Part shown: piece by piece, positions 17,239-25,739 of the stretch
How positions within the stretch are numbered: position 1 is the stretch's first letter
Layout of the letters: the number at the start of each line of letters is the position of its first letter
Assembly (NCBI RefSeq): GCF_016863635.1
Contig: NZ_BOPG01000012.1
Location: forward strand, 124,001-188,000
Direction of reading: 5' to 3'
Source of the DNA: Virgisporangium aurantiacum
GTDB taxonomy: Bacteria; Actinomycetota; Actinomycetes; Mycobacteriales; Micromonosporaceae
DNA: 64,000 nucleotides
Made by a program: the position numbers and the translations under genes
Notes under the pieces: model-generated
Told to the model about the DNA's origin: nothing
Seen by the model: the letters and a program-made list of their open reading frames with translations, nothing else
Database searches by the model: none

Positions 17239-17778
17239 TCAGACGGCGAGTCGACGGGTGGCGGAGTCCAGCTTGCGGACCTGGAAGTACAGGATCAGCG
17301 CGGACGTGCCGTAGAAGATGCTGAACAGCCCGAAGACGGTGGCCAGGGACAGCGCGCCGATGTCGGGCCGGATGAACAACACGAGACCGAGGCCGACGGA
17401 GACCAGCCCGGTGATCGCCCACATGGCGCGCTCTCCAGCGGTCTCGCCCTGCCGGAAGGCGAGCGCGATCTCGATGGCACCGGTGACGACGGCCCAGATG
17501 GCGACCCAGATGACCAGCACGAGCGCGGTGATGTCGGGCCAGACCAGCGCGACGACACCGCCGGCGAGCGAGAGAGCGGCGAGCACCAGGTAGACGAATA
17601 CCGGCCCGGCGCGGTGGCTGCTGAAGGCTCGCATGGTGTCCATCGCGGCGGCGATGAACGCGTACACGGCGAAGAGGATGACGAAGGCCCCGACGGTGAT
17701 GTCGGGCCAGGCGACGGAGACGATCCCGACGGCGATGGCTGCCAGCCCTCGCCAGAGCAGTGACGTTGACAGCGACAC
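17239..17778 (-). CDS. HdeD family membrane protein (copy 2)
   Basis: A 179-residue six-span membrane protein, close in sequence to the copy at 7203-7751 (shared MSLS.SLLWRG start, WPD.TVGAFVILFAVYAF and RPDIGAL..ATVFGLFSI). It lies 15 bases downstream of the SDR gene on the same strand, so the two are probably co-transcribed. Its stop is 3 bases from the stop of phaZ in convergent orientation. The family is associated with acid or envelope stress. The two local copies point to a duplication, or to two branches of one stress response. Confidence 0.9.
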   Translation of the reverse strand: MSLSTSLLWRGLAAIAVGIVSVAWPDITVGAFVILFAVYAFIAAAMDTMRAFSSHRAGPVFVYLVLAALSLAGGVVALVWPDITALVLVIWVAIWAVVTGAIEIALAFRQGETAGERAMWAITGLVSVGLGLVLFIRPDIGALSLATVFGLFSIFYGTSALILYFQVRKLDSATRRLAV

Positions 17779-17793
17779 GACTGGTCCTCCTGT

Positions 17794-18537
17794 TCAGGCG
17801 TTGACGATCTGCTGGCCACCGTCGATGTCGAAGGTGGCTCCGGTCAGGGCGGTGTTCGTCATGAGATGCACGGCGAGGGCGGCGACGTCGGTCGGGCCCA
17901 CGACCCGCCCGATCGGCAATGTGGTTCGAAGCTGCTCGCGACGCCGGTCGAGGTCGTCGCCGAGCAGGCGCGCCGACAGCGGGGTGTCGACGAAGCCGGC
18001 CGCGATGAGGTTGACCCGGATCGGTGCCAGTTCCAGCGCGAGGTTGGCCACGAGCGCGGGCATGGCGGCGGTGAGAGCTCCGGAGACCACCAGGCCCAGC
18101 CCGGGACGCCGCCCGCCGGTGCCGCCCATCAACAGCAGCGTCCCGGTGGCTCGCACCGTGCCGACGGCCGCCCGGGCGACCCGCAGCGCCAGCCAGAGAT
18201 GATCGTCGACCTGGCGGCGCGCCTCGGCGAAGTCCAGGTCGGCCAGCCGCACGTAGTAGTTGCCACCGGCGGTGACGAGCACATGGTCGACCGGGCCCGG
18301 CAGGTCGGCGAAGAACCGTTCCAGGTGGCCGGGCTCGGTGGCGTCGAAGGCCGCCGTGCGTGTGGCGTCGACGTCGGCGGCGGCCGCCGCGAGGCGGTCG
18401 GCATCGCGGCCGACGAGGATGACCTCCGCACCCTCGGCGCGGGCAAGCCGGGCCGTCTCGAGCCCGATTCCGGCACTGCCGCCGATCAGGACCACGGTCT
18501 GGCCGGCCAGCCGCGGCTCGCGTACGGGCCCGGTCAT
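17794..18537 (-). CDS. SDR-fold protein lacking the catalytic Tyr and Lys
   Basis: A 247-residue Rossmann protein with the SDR glycine motif GGSAGIG (residue ~19), an NNAG-equivalent stretch (VTAGGN) and the C-terminal GATFDIDGGQQ typical of the family. The active-site region reads VVSGALTAAM, where a normal SDR has YxxxK, so both the catalytic Tyr and Lys are replaced by hydrophobic residues. The fold is clear, but classical oxidoreductase activity is doubtful. ATG 18537 overlaps the stop of a 32-codon frame upstream (ATGA). The HdeD gene follows. Confidence 0.85.
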   Translation of the reverse strand: MTGPVREPRLAGQTVVLIGGSAGIGLETARLARAEGAEVILVGRDADRLAAAAADVDATRTAAFDATEPGHLERFFADLPGPVDHVLVTAGGNYYVRLADLDFAEARRQVDDHLWLALRVARAAVGTVRATGTLLLMGGTGGRRPGLGLVVSGALTAAMPALVANLALELAPIRVNLIAAGFVDTPLSARLLGDDLDRRREQLRTTLPIGRVVGPTDVAALAVHLMTNTALTGATFDIDGGQQIVNA

Positions 18538-18632
18538 GATCCCGCCGCAACCGGCTTGTGGGCCGCGGCGATCGTGGCACGCAGCGCCTTCAGCGCCTCG
18601 ATGTCGATCTCGGAGAAGGTGGGGAACGGCAC
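18534..18632 (-). CDS. Possible 32-residue small ORF coupled to the SDR gene
   Basis: GTG 18632 has GGAG seven bases upstream, and the frame ends in a TGA that overlaps the SDR start codon (ATGA), as coupled genes here do. The product has a PFPTFSEIDIEALKALR core and an Ala-rich helical tail. That pattern resembles the C-terminal end of c-type cytochrome or quinoprotein domains, so it could be a remnant instead of a functional small protein. It fills most of the 99-base gap between the VOC and SDR genes. No homologue can be named with confidence. Confidence 0.35.
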   Translation of the reverse strand: MPFPTFSEIDIEALKALRATIAAAHKPVAAGS

Positions 18633-18636
18633 CGCG

Positions 18637-19308
18637 CTACTCCGGCAGATCTTCGCCGGACTGCTCGGCCACCATGTACCGGGCGTACCACGCCGGCCAG
18701 TTCGCGTCGGCCTCGCCGGTGCGCTTCTCGTGTTCGCCGTGCGCGGCCGCCGCGCGGATCAACGCCTGTTCCACGTCGTGCACCGAGGCATACGAGGTCT
18801 GACGGGTGTCGATGCGTCCCGGCAACCGCGTGGTGACCTCCTGCAGCAGCCAGCCGTTGCCGTCCGGGTCGGAGAACGTCGCGAACGAGCTGTAGCTGGC
18901 GCGGTCGTCGGCGGGGCCGCCGGCCCGGCTCGCCTCGTCCGATTGGAACTGCGCACCCGGTGCCGCGGGGTGGAAGACCTCGCTGACCGGCGCACCGCGC
19001 GCCACGAGGTCGGCGCGGGCGGCCTCGATGTCGGAGACCACGAGATAGAGGCCCTGGGCCGAGCCGGGCGTCGCGGACGTGACGTTCGTGCCGAACTGCA
19101 CCGACGCCGGCGACCCGGGCGGCGTGAACTGGACGACCCGGAAACCGTTGTCGAAGGCGAAGTCGGCGTCCAGGCGCCAGCCGAGGCTGGCGTAGAACGC
19201 CTTCGCCCGATCGGTGTCGGCGACAGGAATCACGACGGCTTCGAACTTCAGGTCGACGGTGTCGACCGAGACGGTGCTGATCGCGTCGGGGTGGGCTTCG
19301 GTGGTCAT
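18637..19308 (-). CDS. VOC family (glyoxalase/bleomycin resistance-like) protein
   Basis: A 223-residue protein with a vicinal oxygen chelate domain over residues ~18-145 (AVVIPVADTDRAKAFYASLGW at its start, FSDPDGNGWLLQEV at its end). A helical extension of ~75 residues follows, ending in NWPAWYARYMVAEQ, a tail I associate with a subgroup of actinobacterial VOC proteins. ATG 19308 has GGAGGT upstream. VOC proteins include metal-dependent dioxygenases, isomerases and drug-binding proteins; the specific reaction is unknown. It is probably the first gene of a leftward unit with the small ORF, the SDR and HdeD. Confidence 0.85.
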   Translation of the reverse strand: MTTEAHPDAISTVSVDTVDLKFEAVVIPVADTDRAKAFYASLGWRLDADFAFDNGFRVVQFTPPGSPASVQFGTNVTSATPGSAQGLYLVVSDIEAARADLVARGAPVSEVFHPAAPGAQFQSDEASRAGGPADDRASYSSFATFSDPDGNGWLLQEVTTRLPGRIDTRQTSYASVHDVEQALIRAAAAHGEHEKRTGEADANWPAWYARYMVAEQSGEDLPE

Positions 19309-19409
19309 GACTACCTCCACGTTCTTGTCTCTGTCGAGTAGGACACTGCGCGTCCGACCGCTCCGTGGCACCCGTGAATGTCCCTGGTCTGTGCGTGCGA
19401 GCCGACGGG

Positions 19410-20072
19410 TCAGTCGCCCCGCCGGCCGCCGAAGATCTGCAGGAAGAACAGGAACACGTTCAGGATGTCGAGGAAGATCGACGCGGCGAGCATCGGCGCG
19501 GAGTCGAGGCCACCGCGCTGCCGCAGCCGCTGGAAGTCCACCATGGTGAGGCCCGCGAAGATCACCAGACCGATCGCGGAGTAGATCACCGCGCCGCCCG
19601 GGATCTCGACGAAGATCAGCACGACGCCGAAGCCGATGAGCGCGACCAGCGCCCAGAAGCCCAGCCGGGCGATGATCGACAGGTCCCGCCGGATGGCGTA
19701 ACCGGCAGCGCCGAAGCCGGCGATGAACAACGCGGTCGCACCACCGGCCAGCCACAGCGCCTGTGGATCCGTGTCAGCGTAGTAGGCCAGCGTCGGTGCC
19801 GTGGCCACCCCCATGAAGACCCCGAAGGCGGCCAGCAGCCCGACGGTCAGGCCGCGCGACCGGCGCAGCGCGAATCGCATGCCGATCAGACACGCGAAGG
19901 CGGCGAGGAACGCGAGCAGGCCCGGCCCGTACGGGAGGTCGCGGCCCAGGTACGCGCCCGCCGCGAACAGCCCGGTGGTGACCGCGACGTACCCCATGGT
20001 GTGCGAGAACAGCGTTGCGGTACGACCCGGTGGATACGCACCGACCGCCCGGAAGCTGACCGCGTCGCCCAT
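19410..20072 (-). CDS. Bax inhibitor-1/YccA family membrane protein
   Basis: A 220-residue protein with seven hydrophobic segments and the family's C-terminal pattern (YSAIGLVIFAGLTMVDFQRLR, then ASIFLDILNVFLFFLQIFGG). BI-1 family proteins form pH-sensitive calcium leak channels in some bacteria; the function here is not known. ATG 20072 is preceded by GGAGGGGG. The gene stands 37 bases downstream of the redoxin gene on the same strand and may be co-transcribed with it. Confidence 0.9.
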   Translation of the reverse strand: MGDAVSFRAVGAYPPGRTATLFSHTMGYVAVTTGLFAAGAYLGRDLPYGPGLLAFLAAFACLIGMRFALRRSRGLTVGLLAAFGVFMGVATAPTLAYYADTDPQALWLAGGATALFIAGFGAAGYAIRRDLSIIARLGFWALVALIGFGVVLIFVEIPGGAVIYSAIGLVIFAGLTMVDFQRLRQRGGLDSAPMLAASIFLDILNVFLFFLQIFGGRRGD

Positions 20073-20109
20073 TACCGACCCCCTCCGGCCGCTGAGGATG
20101 ACCCCTGAT

Positions 20110-21114
20110 CTACCCGAAGGTGAAGGCATAGGCCCGGACGCCGGGGTCCAGGAACTCGACCTCGAAGGTGCGTTCCGTGACGGGGCCCGGCTGCCGGATG
20201 AGCTGGAAGAGCCGCGCCTCGGAGACGGTGCCGTCGCCACGGTCGTCCACGTCGAGTCCGTGTGCGTCGCCGGGCGGCCGGCCGTCCAGGCGGACCCGGA
20301 ACCCGACGGATCCGCCCGCGGTGGACGGCGCCATGACCAGGTGCACGTCGCGGGCATGGAAGCGGTAGGCGATCGTCCCCTTCGCCTGGTTGAGCTCGAC
20401 GGCCTGCCGCGTGATCGTCCAGTCCCCCGACAGTGCCCACTGGTTGAGGCTCAGCCGCGGCGGAACGCTGTATCTGTGCCGCGTGCCCAGGACGGCGCCG
20501 TTGCGGGAGGCGAAGTTCTCGCTGCGCTCCGAGCCGAGGTAGTTCTCCGGCGACCACAGGCTCTCCCAGTTCGCGGCCGCTTCGAGACCCGTGGCGTCGA
20601 CCGGTGCCGGATCCCGGCCGACGCCGGTCCCGTCGCTCCCGGCCAGCAACCGTTGGATCGCCGCTTCCGACTGCTCGTACTCGCCCTCGCCGGCGGTGTG
20701 GTGGCGGATGCGTCCACGGCCGTCGACCAGGTAGCGGGCGGGCCAGTAGTGGTTGTCGAACGCGGTCCAGATCTCGAAGTCGTTGTCGACCGCCACCGGG
20801 TGGTCGACCCGCAGGCGCGCGACGGCGTGGCGGACGTTGTCGAGGTCGTGCTCGAACTCGAACTCGGGGGCGTGGACACCGATCACGACCAGCCCGTGCT
20901 CCCGGTACCGCTGCTCCCAGGCGCGCACGTACGGCAGCGTCCGGAGCCAGTTGATGCAGGTGTACGTCCAGAAGTCGACGAGGACGACGCGGCCGTGCAG
21001 ACCGGCGGCGGTCAACGGTGACGAGTTCAGCCACGTGGTCGCGAGGCCGAGGGACGCGAGTGCTCCCGCACGGATCACCGGCCCAGCGTCGCGGGTGCGG
21101 CGGGCCGCTCGCAT
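20110..21114 (-). CDS. TlpA/DipZ-like redoxin with single-cysteine active site
   Basis: A 334-residue protein with a thioredoxin-fold domain (VVLVDFWTYTCINWLRTLPY near residue 43) and a C-terminal beta-rich domain like that of DipZ-type proteins. The usual CxxC is CINW: Cys53 is present and the second position is Trp56, so it cannot form an intramolecular disulfide in the ordinary way. A peroxidase-like or thiol-binding role is possible. A short hydrophobic N-terminal stretch could be a weak signal or anchor. ATG 21114 is used. It lies 24 bases after the stop of LAL copy 2. Confidence 0.82.
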   Translation of the reverse strand: MRAARRTRDAGPVIRAGALASLGLATTWLNSSPLTAAGLHGRVVLVDFWTYTCINWLRTLPYVRAWEQRYREHGLVVIGVHAPEFEFEHDLDNVRHAVARLRVDHPVAVDNDFEIWTAFDNHYWPARYLVDGRGRIRHHTAGEGEYEQSEAAIQRLLAGSDGTGVGRDPAPVDATGLEAAANWESLWSPENYLGSERSENFASRNGAVLGTRHRYSVPPRLSLNQWALSGDWTITRQAVELNQAKGTIAYRFHARDVHLVMAPSTAGGSVGFRVRLDGRPPGDAHGLDVDDRGDGTVSEARLFQLIRQPGPVTERTFEVEFLDPGVRAYAFTFG

Positions 21115-21138
21115 CTGCCGGTGGACAGTCCACGGGCA

Positions 21139-23907
21139 TCAATGCGGGGGGACGGCGGCCCCGTCGCCGGGCAGGACGCGGTCCAGGTGCGCGCGCGAAC
21201 CGATGTCCAGCTTGGTGAACACCTTGCCCAGGTGGTACTTGACCGTACGCGCGCTGAGGAACAACCGCGCGCCGATCTCCGGGTTCGACAATCCGTCGCG
21301 GGCCAGCCGGGCGATCAGGAACTCCTGTGCGGTCAGCGCGCCGCGGGTCACCGTCGCCCGCTTCCGGACCCGTTCGCCCGTCGCGGCCAGCTCCCGTGCG
21401 CTGCGCGCGGCGAACGCGTCCATGCCGATCGCGGTGAACATGTCGTGGGCGGTTCGCAGCCGCACGCGTGCGTCGAGCCGGCGGCGGTCGCGGCGCAGCC
21501 ACTCGCCGTAGAGCAGGTACGCGCGGGCGAGCTCCGGGCGTAGCGTCGTCCGGCTCAGCCGGTCGATCGCCTCCCGGTAGAGCTCCTCGGCACGGGCGCC
21601 GTGGCTCACCAGCGCCCGTGAGCGGGCCTCGATGCCCACGGCCGCGTCGGTGCCGGCCGGTCGCGTGGTGTCCGCCAGCCGGTCGAGGGCGTCCCGGGCC
21701 AGTTTCTCGTCCGCCACTCGCGCCGCCGCCTCGACCAGTTCGGGAAGCGCCCACGCCGACACCCAGTGCTCGAAGGTGTTCGAGGTGGCCGTCGTGGCCG
21801 CCGACACCGCGTCCCGGTAGTGGGCAAGGCCGTTGTGCAGGACCGCGGCCGCCCAGTGCCCGTACAGCGCGACACCCGGCCCCGCGGCCTCGGCCTGCTC
21901 GATCGCCACCGACAGTTCGGTCTCGCGTCCCTGCAGTGCGTGCATTCTCAACGCGCTGTACGGCGCGAAGCGGCTGCCGGTGACCGCCGCGACGCTGTCG
22001 GCCTCCGCGATGTTCGCGGCGACGGTGTCGAAGTCACCCGTCCACGCGCAGGCAAGGCTCAGCGAGGACAGGTGCAGCGGCAGCTCGGCCAGCGCGCCGG
22101 CATCCCGCAGCAGCCGGACCTGCCGGGTGGCGATCGCGAGTGCGCCGTCGTTGTCCCACACGGCGTTGCTGGCCGCGGGGGCCATCCACCCCCAGCGCAG
22201 GACGTGGTCGACCGGGATGTCGGCGAGTCCGGCCGCGGCCCGCTGCAGCGTCGGCGTCGCGGTGGCGCGCCCGTCGGTGATCAGCGCCGCCAGGCCGTCG
22301 AGCAGCAGGTCGAGCGGGCGCGGACCGCCGGGGGTCGGGGGCAGTGCCCGGACCGCGCGGCAGATCTCGAGGAGGACGCCGGCGCCGGAGGAATGACCAC
22401 CGGTCGACGCCGCTCCCCACGCGGTCAGGTAGATCTCGCGCGCAAGACCGAGATCGAGCGGTGCCAGCCGGCTCGCGGCCCGTAGCAACAGGGGCGCGGC
22501 GTCGCTGCTGCCCACTGCGAACGCGACCTGACCACGCACCATCTCGACCCGGGCACGTTGCGACTCGTCCAGCGCCGCGCCGTCGACGGTGGTCAGCAGT
22601 GCCAGTGTCGGGTCGAGCGCGCCGGCCCGGAAACTGGCCTGGGCCGCCGCCAGCACCCGATCGGTGCGGCGGGCGGGATCGGCGGTGAGCGTCACGGCAC
22701 GCCGGAGGAACGCCGCGGCGGCGGCCAGGCCACCGCGTGCCCGGGCCCGGGCGGCCGACCGCTCGAGCTCCGCGGCGACCGGCTCGTCCGGGCCGAGGGT
22801 GGCGTGCGCCCGGTGCCAGGCCCGACGGTCCGGATCGGTCCCGGCGTCGGTGGCCTCGGCCAGAGCGAGATGGGCCCGCTGGCGCGCCTGCGGCGACGCC
22901 GACCGGTAGACCGCGGACCGGACGAGCGGATGCCGGAACCGCACCCGGGCGCCGACCTCCAGCAGGCCGGCCTCGACCGCCGGTGTCGCCGCATCGGCGG
23001 GAACGCCGAGCCGCTCGATGGCCCGCCACACCAACACCGGATCACCGACCGGCTCAGCGGCGGCCGCCAGCAGCAGCGTTCCGGTCTCGGCGGGAAGCGC
23101 GTCCAGCCGTCGCCGGAAACTCTCCTCGATCCGCCCCGACAGCGGGATCGCGTCGGGCAGGGCGAACCCACCGGCCAGCTCGGCCGGCGTCAGGCCCTGC
23201 GGCAACTCCAGCAGGGCCAGCGGATTACCCCGGGTCTCGGCCACCAACCGGTCGATCACCTGGGCGTCGAGCGGCCCGGTCAGCGCCGCCGCCAGCAGCG
23301 CCCGCGCATCGGCGTCTCCCAACCCCCCGACCCTGAGTTCGGGCAACCCCGCCAGGTCGTTGCCCGCGCCGCGGGTGGCGAAGACCAGCCCGACGCACTC
23401 GGCGACCAGGCGACGACCCACGAAGCCGAGCACCTGTGCGGACGCGTGATCCAGCCACTGGGCGTCGTCGACCAGGCAGATCAGCGGGTGCTCCTCGGCG
23501 ACCTCGGCCAGCAGGCTCAACGTGGCCAGCCCGACCAGGAACCGATCCGGCACCGGACCCGACCTCAGACCGAACGCCGTTTGCAGTGCCGCACACTGCG
23601 GCCCGGGCAGCTCGTCGACGCGGTGCAGCATCGGCGTCAGCAGTTGGTGCAGCCCGGCGTAGGCGAGTTCCATCTCCGACTCGACGCCCGCGGCACGCGC
23701 CAGCCGGCACCCCGAGGCGCGCTCGACCAGGTGGTCCAGCAGCGCCGTCTTGCCGACGCCCGGCTCGCCGTGCACCACCAACGCCCGGCCCGCGCCCGCT
23801 CGCACCGCGCCGAGGAAATCGTCGATGACGCCGCATTCACCGCCCCGGCCCCGCAGGTCGGCCGGTACACGTCGGTGACCACCGACCCGGCGCCCCGGCA
23901 GCGCCAC
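21139..23907 (-). CDS. LAL-type LuxR family regulator (copy 2)
   Basis: A 922-residue STAND/LAL regulator. Walker A is GEPGVGKT at residues 47-54 and Walker B is ICLVDDAQWLD. A long helical repeat region fills the middle, and the C-terminal LuxR HTH runs from LTAQEFLIARLARDGLSNPEIG to the end. GTG 23907 has GGAGGG about 8 bases upstream. It shares its whole layout with copies 1 and 3 and many short blocks (LLDHL, GVESEMELA, WLDHAS). It is divergent from the MBL hydrolase/enoyl-CoA hydratase pair at 24028, the likeliest target. A palindrome overlaps that operon's ribosome site. Confidence 0.93.
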   Translation of the reverse strand: MALPGRRVGGHRRVPADLRGRGGECGVIDDFLGAVRAGAGRALVVHGEPGVGKTALLDHLVERASGCRLARAAGVESEMELAYAGLHQLLTPMLHRVDELPGPQCAALQTAFGLRSGPVPDRFLVGLATLSLLAEVAEEHPLICLVDDAQWLDHASAQVLGFVGRRLVAECVGLVFATRGAGNDLAGLPELRVGGLGDADARALLAAALTGPLDAQVIDRLVAETRGNPLALLELPQGLTPAELAGGFALPDAIPLSGRIEESFRRRLDALPAETGTLLLAAAAEPVGDPVLVWRAIERLGVPADAATPAVEAGLLEVGARVRFRHPLVRSAVYRSASPQARQRAHLALAEATDAGTDPDRRAWHRAHATLGPDEPVAAELERSAARARARGGLAAAAAFLRRAVTLTADPARRTDRVLAAAQASFRAGALDPTLALLTTVDGAALDESQRARVEMVRGQVAFAVGSSDAAPLLLRAASRLAPLDLGLAREIYLTAWGAASTGGHSSGAGVLLEICRAVRALPPTPGGPRPLDLLLDGLAALITDGRATATPTLQRAAAGLADIPVDHVLRWGWMAPAASNAVWDNDGALAIATRQVRLLRDAGALAELPLHLSSLSLACAWTGDFDTVAANIAEADSVAAVTGSRFAPYSALRMHALQGRETELSVAIEQAEAAGPGVALYGHWAAAVLHNGLAHYRDAVSAATTATSNTFEHWVSAWALPELVEAAARVADEKLARDALDRLADTTRPAGTDAAVGIEARSRALVSHGARAEELYREAIDRLSRTTLRPELARAYLLYGEWLRRDRRRLDARVRLRTAHDMFTAIGMDAFAARSARELAATGERVRKRATVTRGALTAQEFLIARLARDGLSNPEIGARLFLSARTVKYHLGKVFTKLDIGSRAHLDRVLPGDGAAVPPH

Positions 23908-24011
23908 TAGCCCACCCTCCCGGCCATACCGCCACGATAGGGCCGGTAATCGGACCCGGGAACACCCTGGTGCGACGCGGCGATGATGGCATTCAGACTT
24001 CGACCGGTTTG

Positions 24012-24029
24012 ATTGAAGGAGGGTTCAAT
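24012..24029. promoter_or_regulatory. Palindrome enclosing the ribosome-binding site of the MBL hydrolase gene
   Basis: ATTGAA-GGAGGG-TTCAAT has perfect 6-base arms whose 6-base loop is the Shine-Dalgarno sequence itself. The last two bases of the right arm are the AT of the first ATG (24028). It could act as a DNA operator or, in the mRNA, as a hairpin that presents or hides the ribosome site. The A/T-rich arms stand out against the GC-rich surroundings. Confidence 0.5.
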
Positions 24030-24897
24030 GATGAGTTCGTTGTCCATCGACGTGTTCACCAGCGGGTACAAGCCGATATCCGGCGGCCCGGGCTGGGACG
24101 ACAGCAGCCCCGCCACCTGGCCGGCCAGCACCTCGACGCTGATCGCCGGCCACGGCGACGCCGTCCTCGTCGACGCCCTGCTCACCGTGAGCGAGGGACA
24201 GCGACTGGCTGCCTGGGTGCGCAACTCCGGCAAACGGCTCCGGGCGATTGTCGTGACCCACGCGCACGCGGACCACTTCTTCGGGGCCGGGCCGGTGCTG
24301 GACGCCTTCCCCGACGCTCGCCTTCTGGCCTCCGACCAGCAGGTGGTCGACGAGGCCCGCGCCCAGACCACCCCCGGCGCCCTCGCGCGCTGGAACGCCT
24401 GGTTCCCCGGACGGCAGGTCACGGACGCCCCCGCGACACCGGTCCTGGCCGGCTCGTCGGAGTTCCACCTGGACGGCCGACCCCTGGTGTTCCGCACGAT
24501 CGGCGGTGCCGACGGCGTACTCGCCACCATTGTGCACGTGCCGGATCTGCGGGCCGTCTGCGCCGGCGACATCGTGTACAACAATGTCCACATGTGGCTC
24601 CGCGGCTCGACACCGGACTCGCGCAGGGCATGGCTGGCGTCCCTGGACGCCGTCGCCGCCCTCACGCCGTCGACGATCATCACCGGCCACCGGGATCCCG
24701 CCGCGCCCGACGACGACGCCGGCCGCGTGCTCGACCAGTCCCGCCGCTACATCGAGGACTTCGACCGGACCGTGGCCGTGTCCGGCACCCCGCAGGAGGT
24801 CATCGACACGATGGTCGAGAGGTATCCCGCCCACGGCAACCGGTACACCCTGTTCGTCGCGGCGGTGAGCCAGTTCCCGCCCCACCGGAGCACGTGA
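24028..24897 (+). CDS. MBL-fold metallo-hydrolase
   Basis: A 289-residue metallo-beta-lactamase-fold hydrolase. The metal-binding motif THAHADHF is at residues 77-84 (His78, His80, Asp82, His83). A second metal-site His lies further on (ATIVHVPD), with Asp in CAGDIVYNN and His in ITGHRDP. Thiolesters, lactones or phosphoesters are all possible substrates. ATG 24028 (or 24031) follows GGAGGG, which sits in the loop of a palindrome. Its stop overlaps the start of an enoyl-CoA hydratase (TGATG), so the pair may process acyl-CoA or related esters. Confidence 0.88.
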   Translation: MMSSLSIDVFTSGYKPISGGPGWDDSSPATWPASTSTLIAGHGDAVLVDALLTVSEGQRLAAWVRNSGKRLRAIVVTHAHADHFFGAGPVLDAFPDARLLASDQQVVDEARAQTTPGALARWNAWFPGRQVTDAPATPVLAGSSEFHLDGRPLVFRTIGGADGVLATIVHVPDLRAVCAGDIVYNNVHMWLRGSTPDSRRAWLASLDAVAALTPSTIITGHRDPAAPDDDAGRVLDQSRRYIEDFDRTVAVSGTPQEVIDTMVERYPAHGNRYTLFVAAVSQFPPHRST

Positions 24898-25739
24898 TGA
24901 CCCGCACCTACCGCACGTTGCGGGTCACCCCGACCGACGAGGGTGTGCTCGGCGTGGTGATCGACGCGCCGCCGATGAACCTGATCGGACCGGAGCTGGT
25001 GCGCGACCTGGTGAACCTAATGGGCGAGCTGGGGTCGGAGTCGGACCTCCGGGTCGTGGTGCTGGAGAGCGCCGACCCCGAGTACTTCGTGCCACACGTC
25101 GATCTCACCAAGGTCGCGGAGTACACCGCCGAGGCCGCCAAGGCGGGCGGACCGGACGACGCGTCGCTCGGCATGTTGTGGCACAAGCTGAGCGAGCTCC
25201 CGGTCGTCACCATCGCCAAGCTCCGCGGCCGCGCCCGCGGTGCCGGCAGCGAACTGGCGCTCGCGTGCGACATGCGGTTCGCCGCCCGGGAGAACGCCGT
25301 CCTCGGACAGATCGAGGTCGGCACCGGCGCACTGCCCGGCGCGGGCGGCATGCAGCACCTGGCGCGGCTCCTGGGGCGGGGCCGCGCCATGGAGGCGATC
25401 CTCGGCGCGGCCGACTTCGACGCCGAGGTGGCCGAACGGTACGGCTGGATCAACCGGGCGCTGCCCGACGCCGAACTGGACACGTTCGTCGCCGACCTCG
25501 CCCGGCGAATCGCGTCGTTCCCCGCCGAGGCGGTGCGAGCCACCAAACAGGTGCTCAACGAGCTGACGCTGCCCGCCGCCGACGCGATCCGCGCCGACGC
25601 CCGGCTGTTCCAGCAGCTGGTCCGCTCCGACGCGGTCAAGGCCCGCCTGGCCACCCTGTTCGCGCAGGGCCTGCAGACCCGGGGTCCGCTCGAACTGGAC
25701 CTCGGCGAACGACTCGGCACCCTGGGCCACGACGCCTAA
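24897..25739 (+). CDS. Enoyl-CoA hydratase/isomerase family protein
   Basis: A 280-residue crotonase-fold protein. The CoA/oxyanion region reads GRARGAGSELALACD (residues ~111-125) and the second region reads GQIEVGTGALPGAGGMQHLARLLG with one candidate catalytic Glu. The first strand contains the usual IDAPPMN motif. ATG 24897 overlaps the MBL stop by one base. Family reactions include hydration, isomerisation and dehalogenation of acyl-CoAs; the substrate is unresolved. Its stop overlaps the converging DoxX-like gene by 4 bases. Confidence 0.88.
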   Translation: MTRTYRTLRVTPTDEGVLGVVIDAPPMNLIGPELVRDLVNLMGELGSESDLRVVVLESADPEYFVPHVDLTKVAEYTAEAAKAGGPDDASLGMLWHKLSELPVVTIAKLRGRARGAGSELALACDMRFAARENAVLGQIEVGTGALPGAGGMQHLARLLGRGRAMEAILGAADFDAEVAERYGWINRALPDAELDTFVADLARRIASFPAEAVRATKQVLNELTLPAADAIRADARLFQQLVRSDAVKARLATLFAQGLQTRGPLELDLGERLGTLGHDA

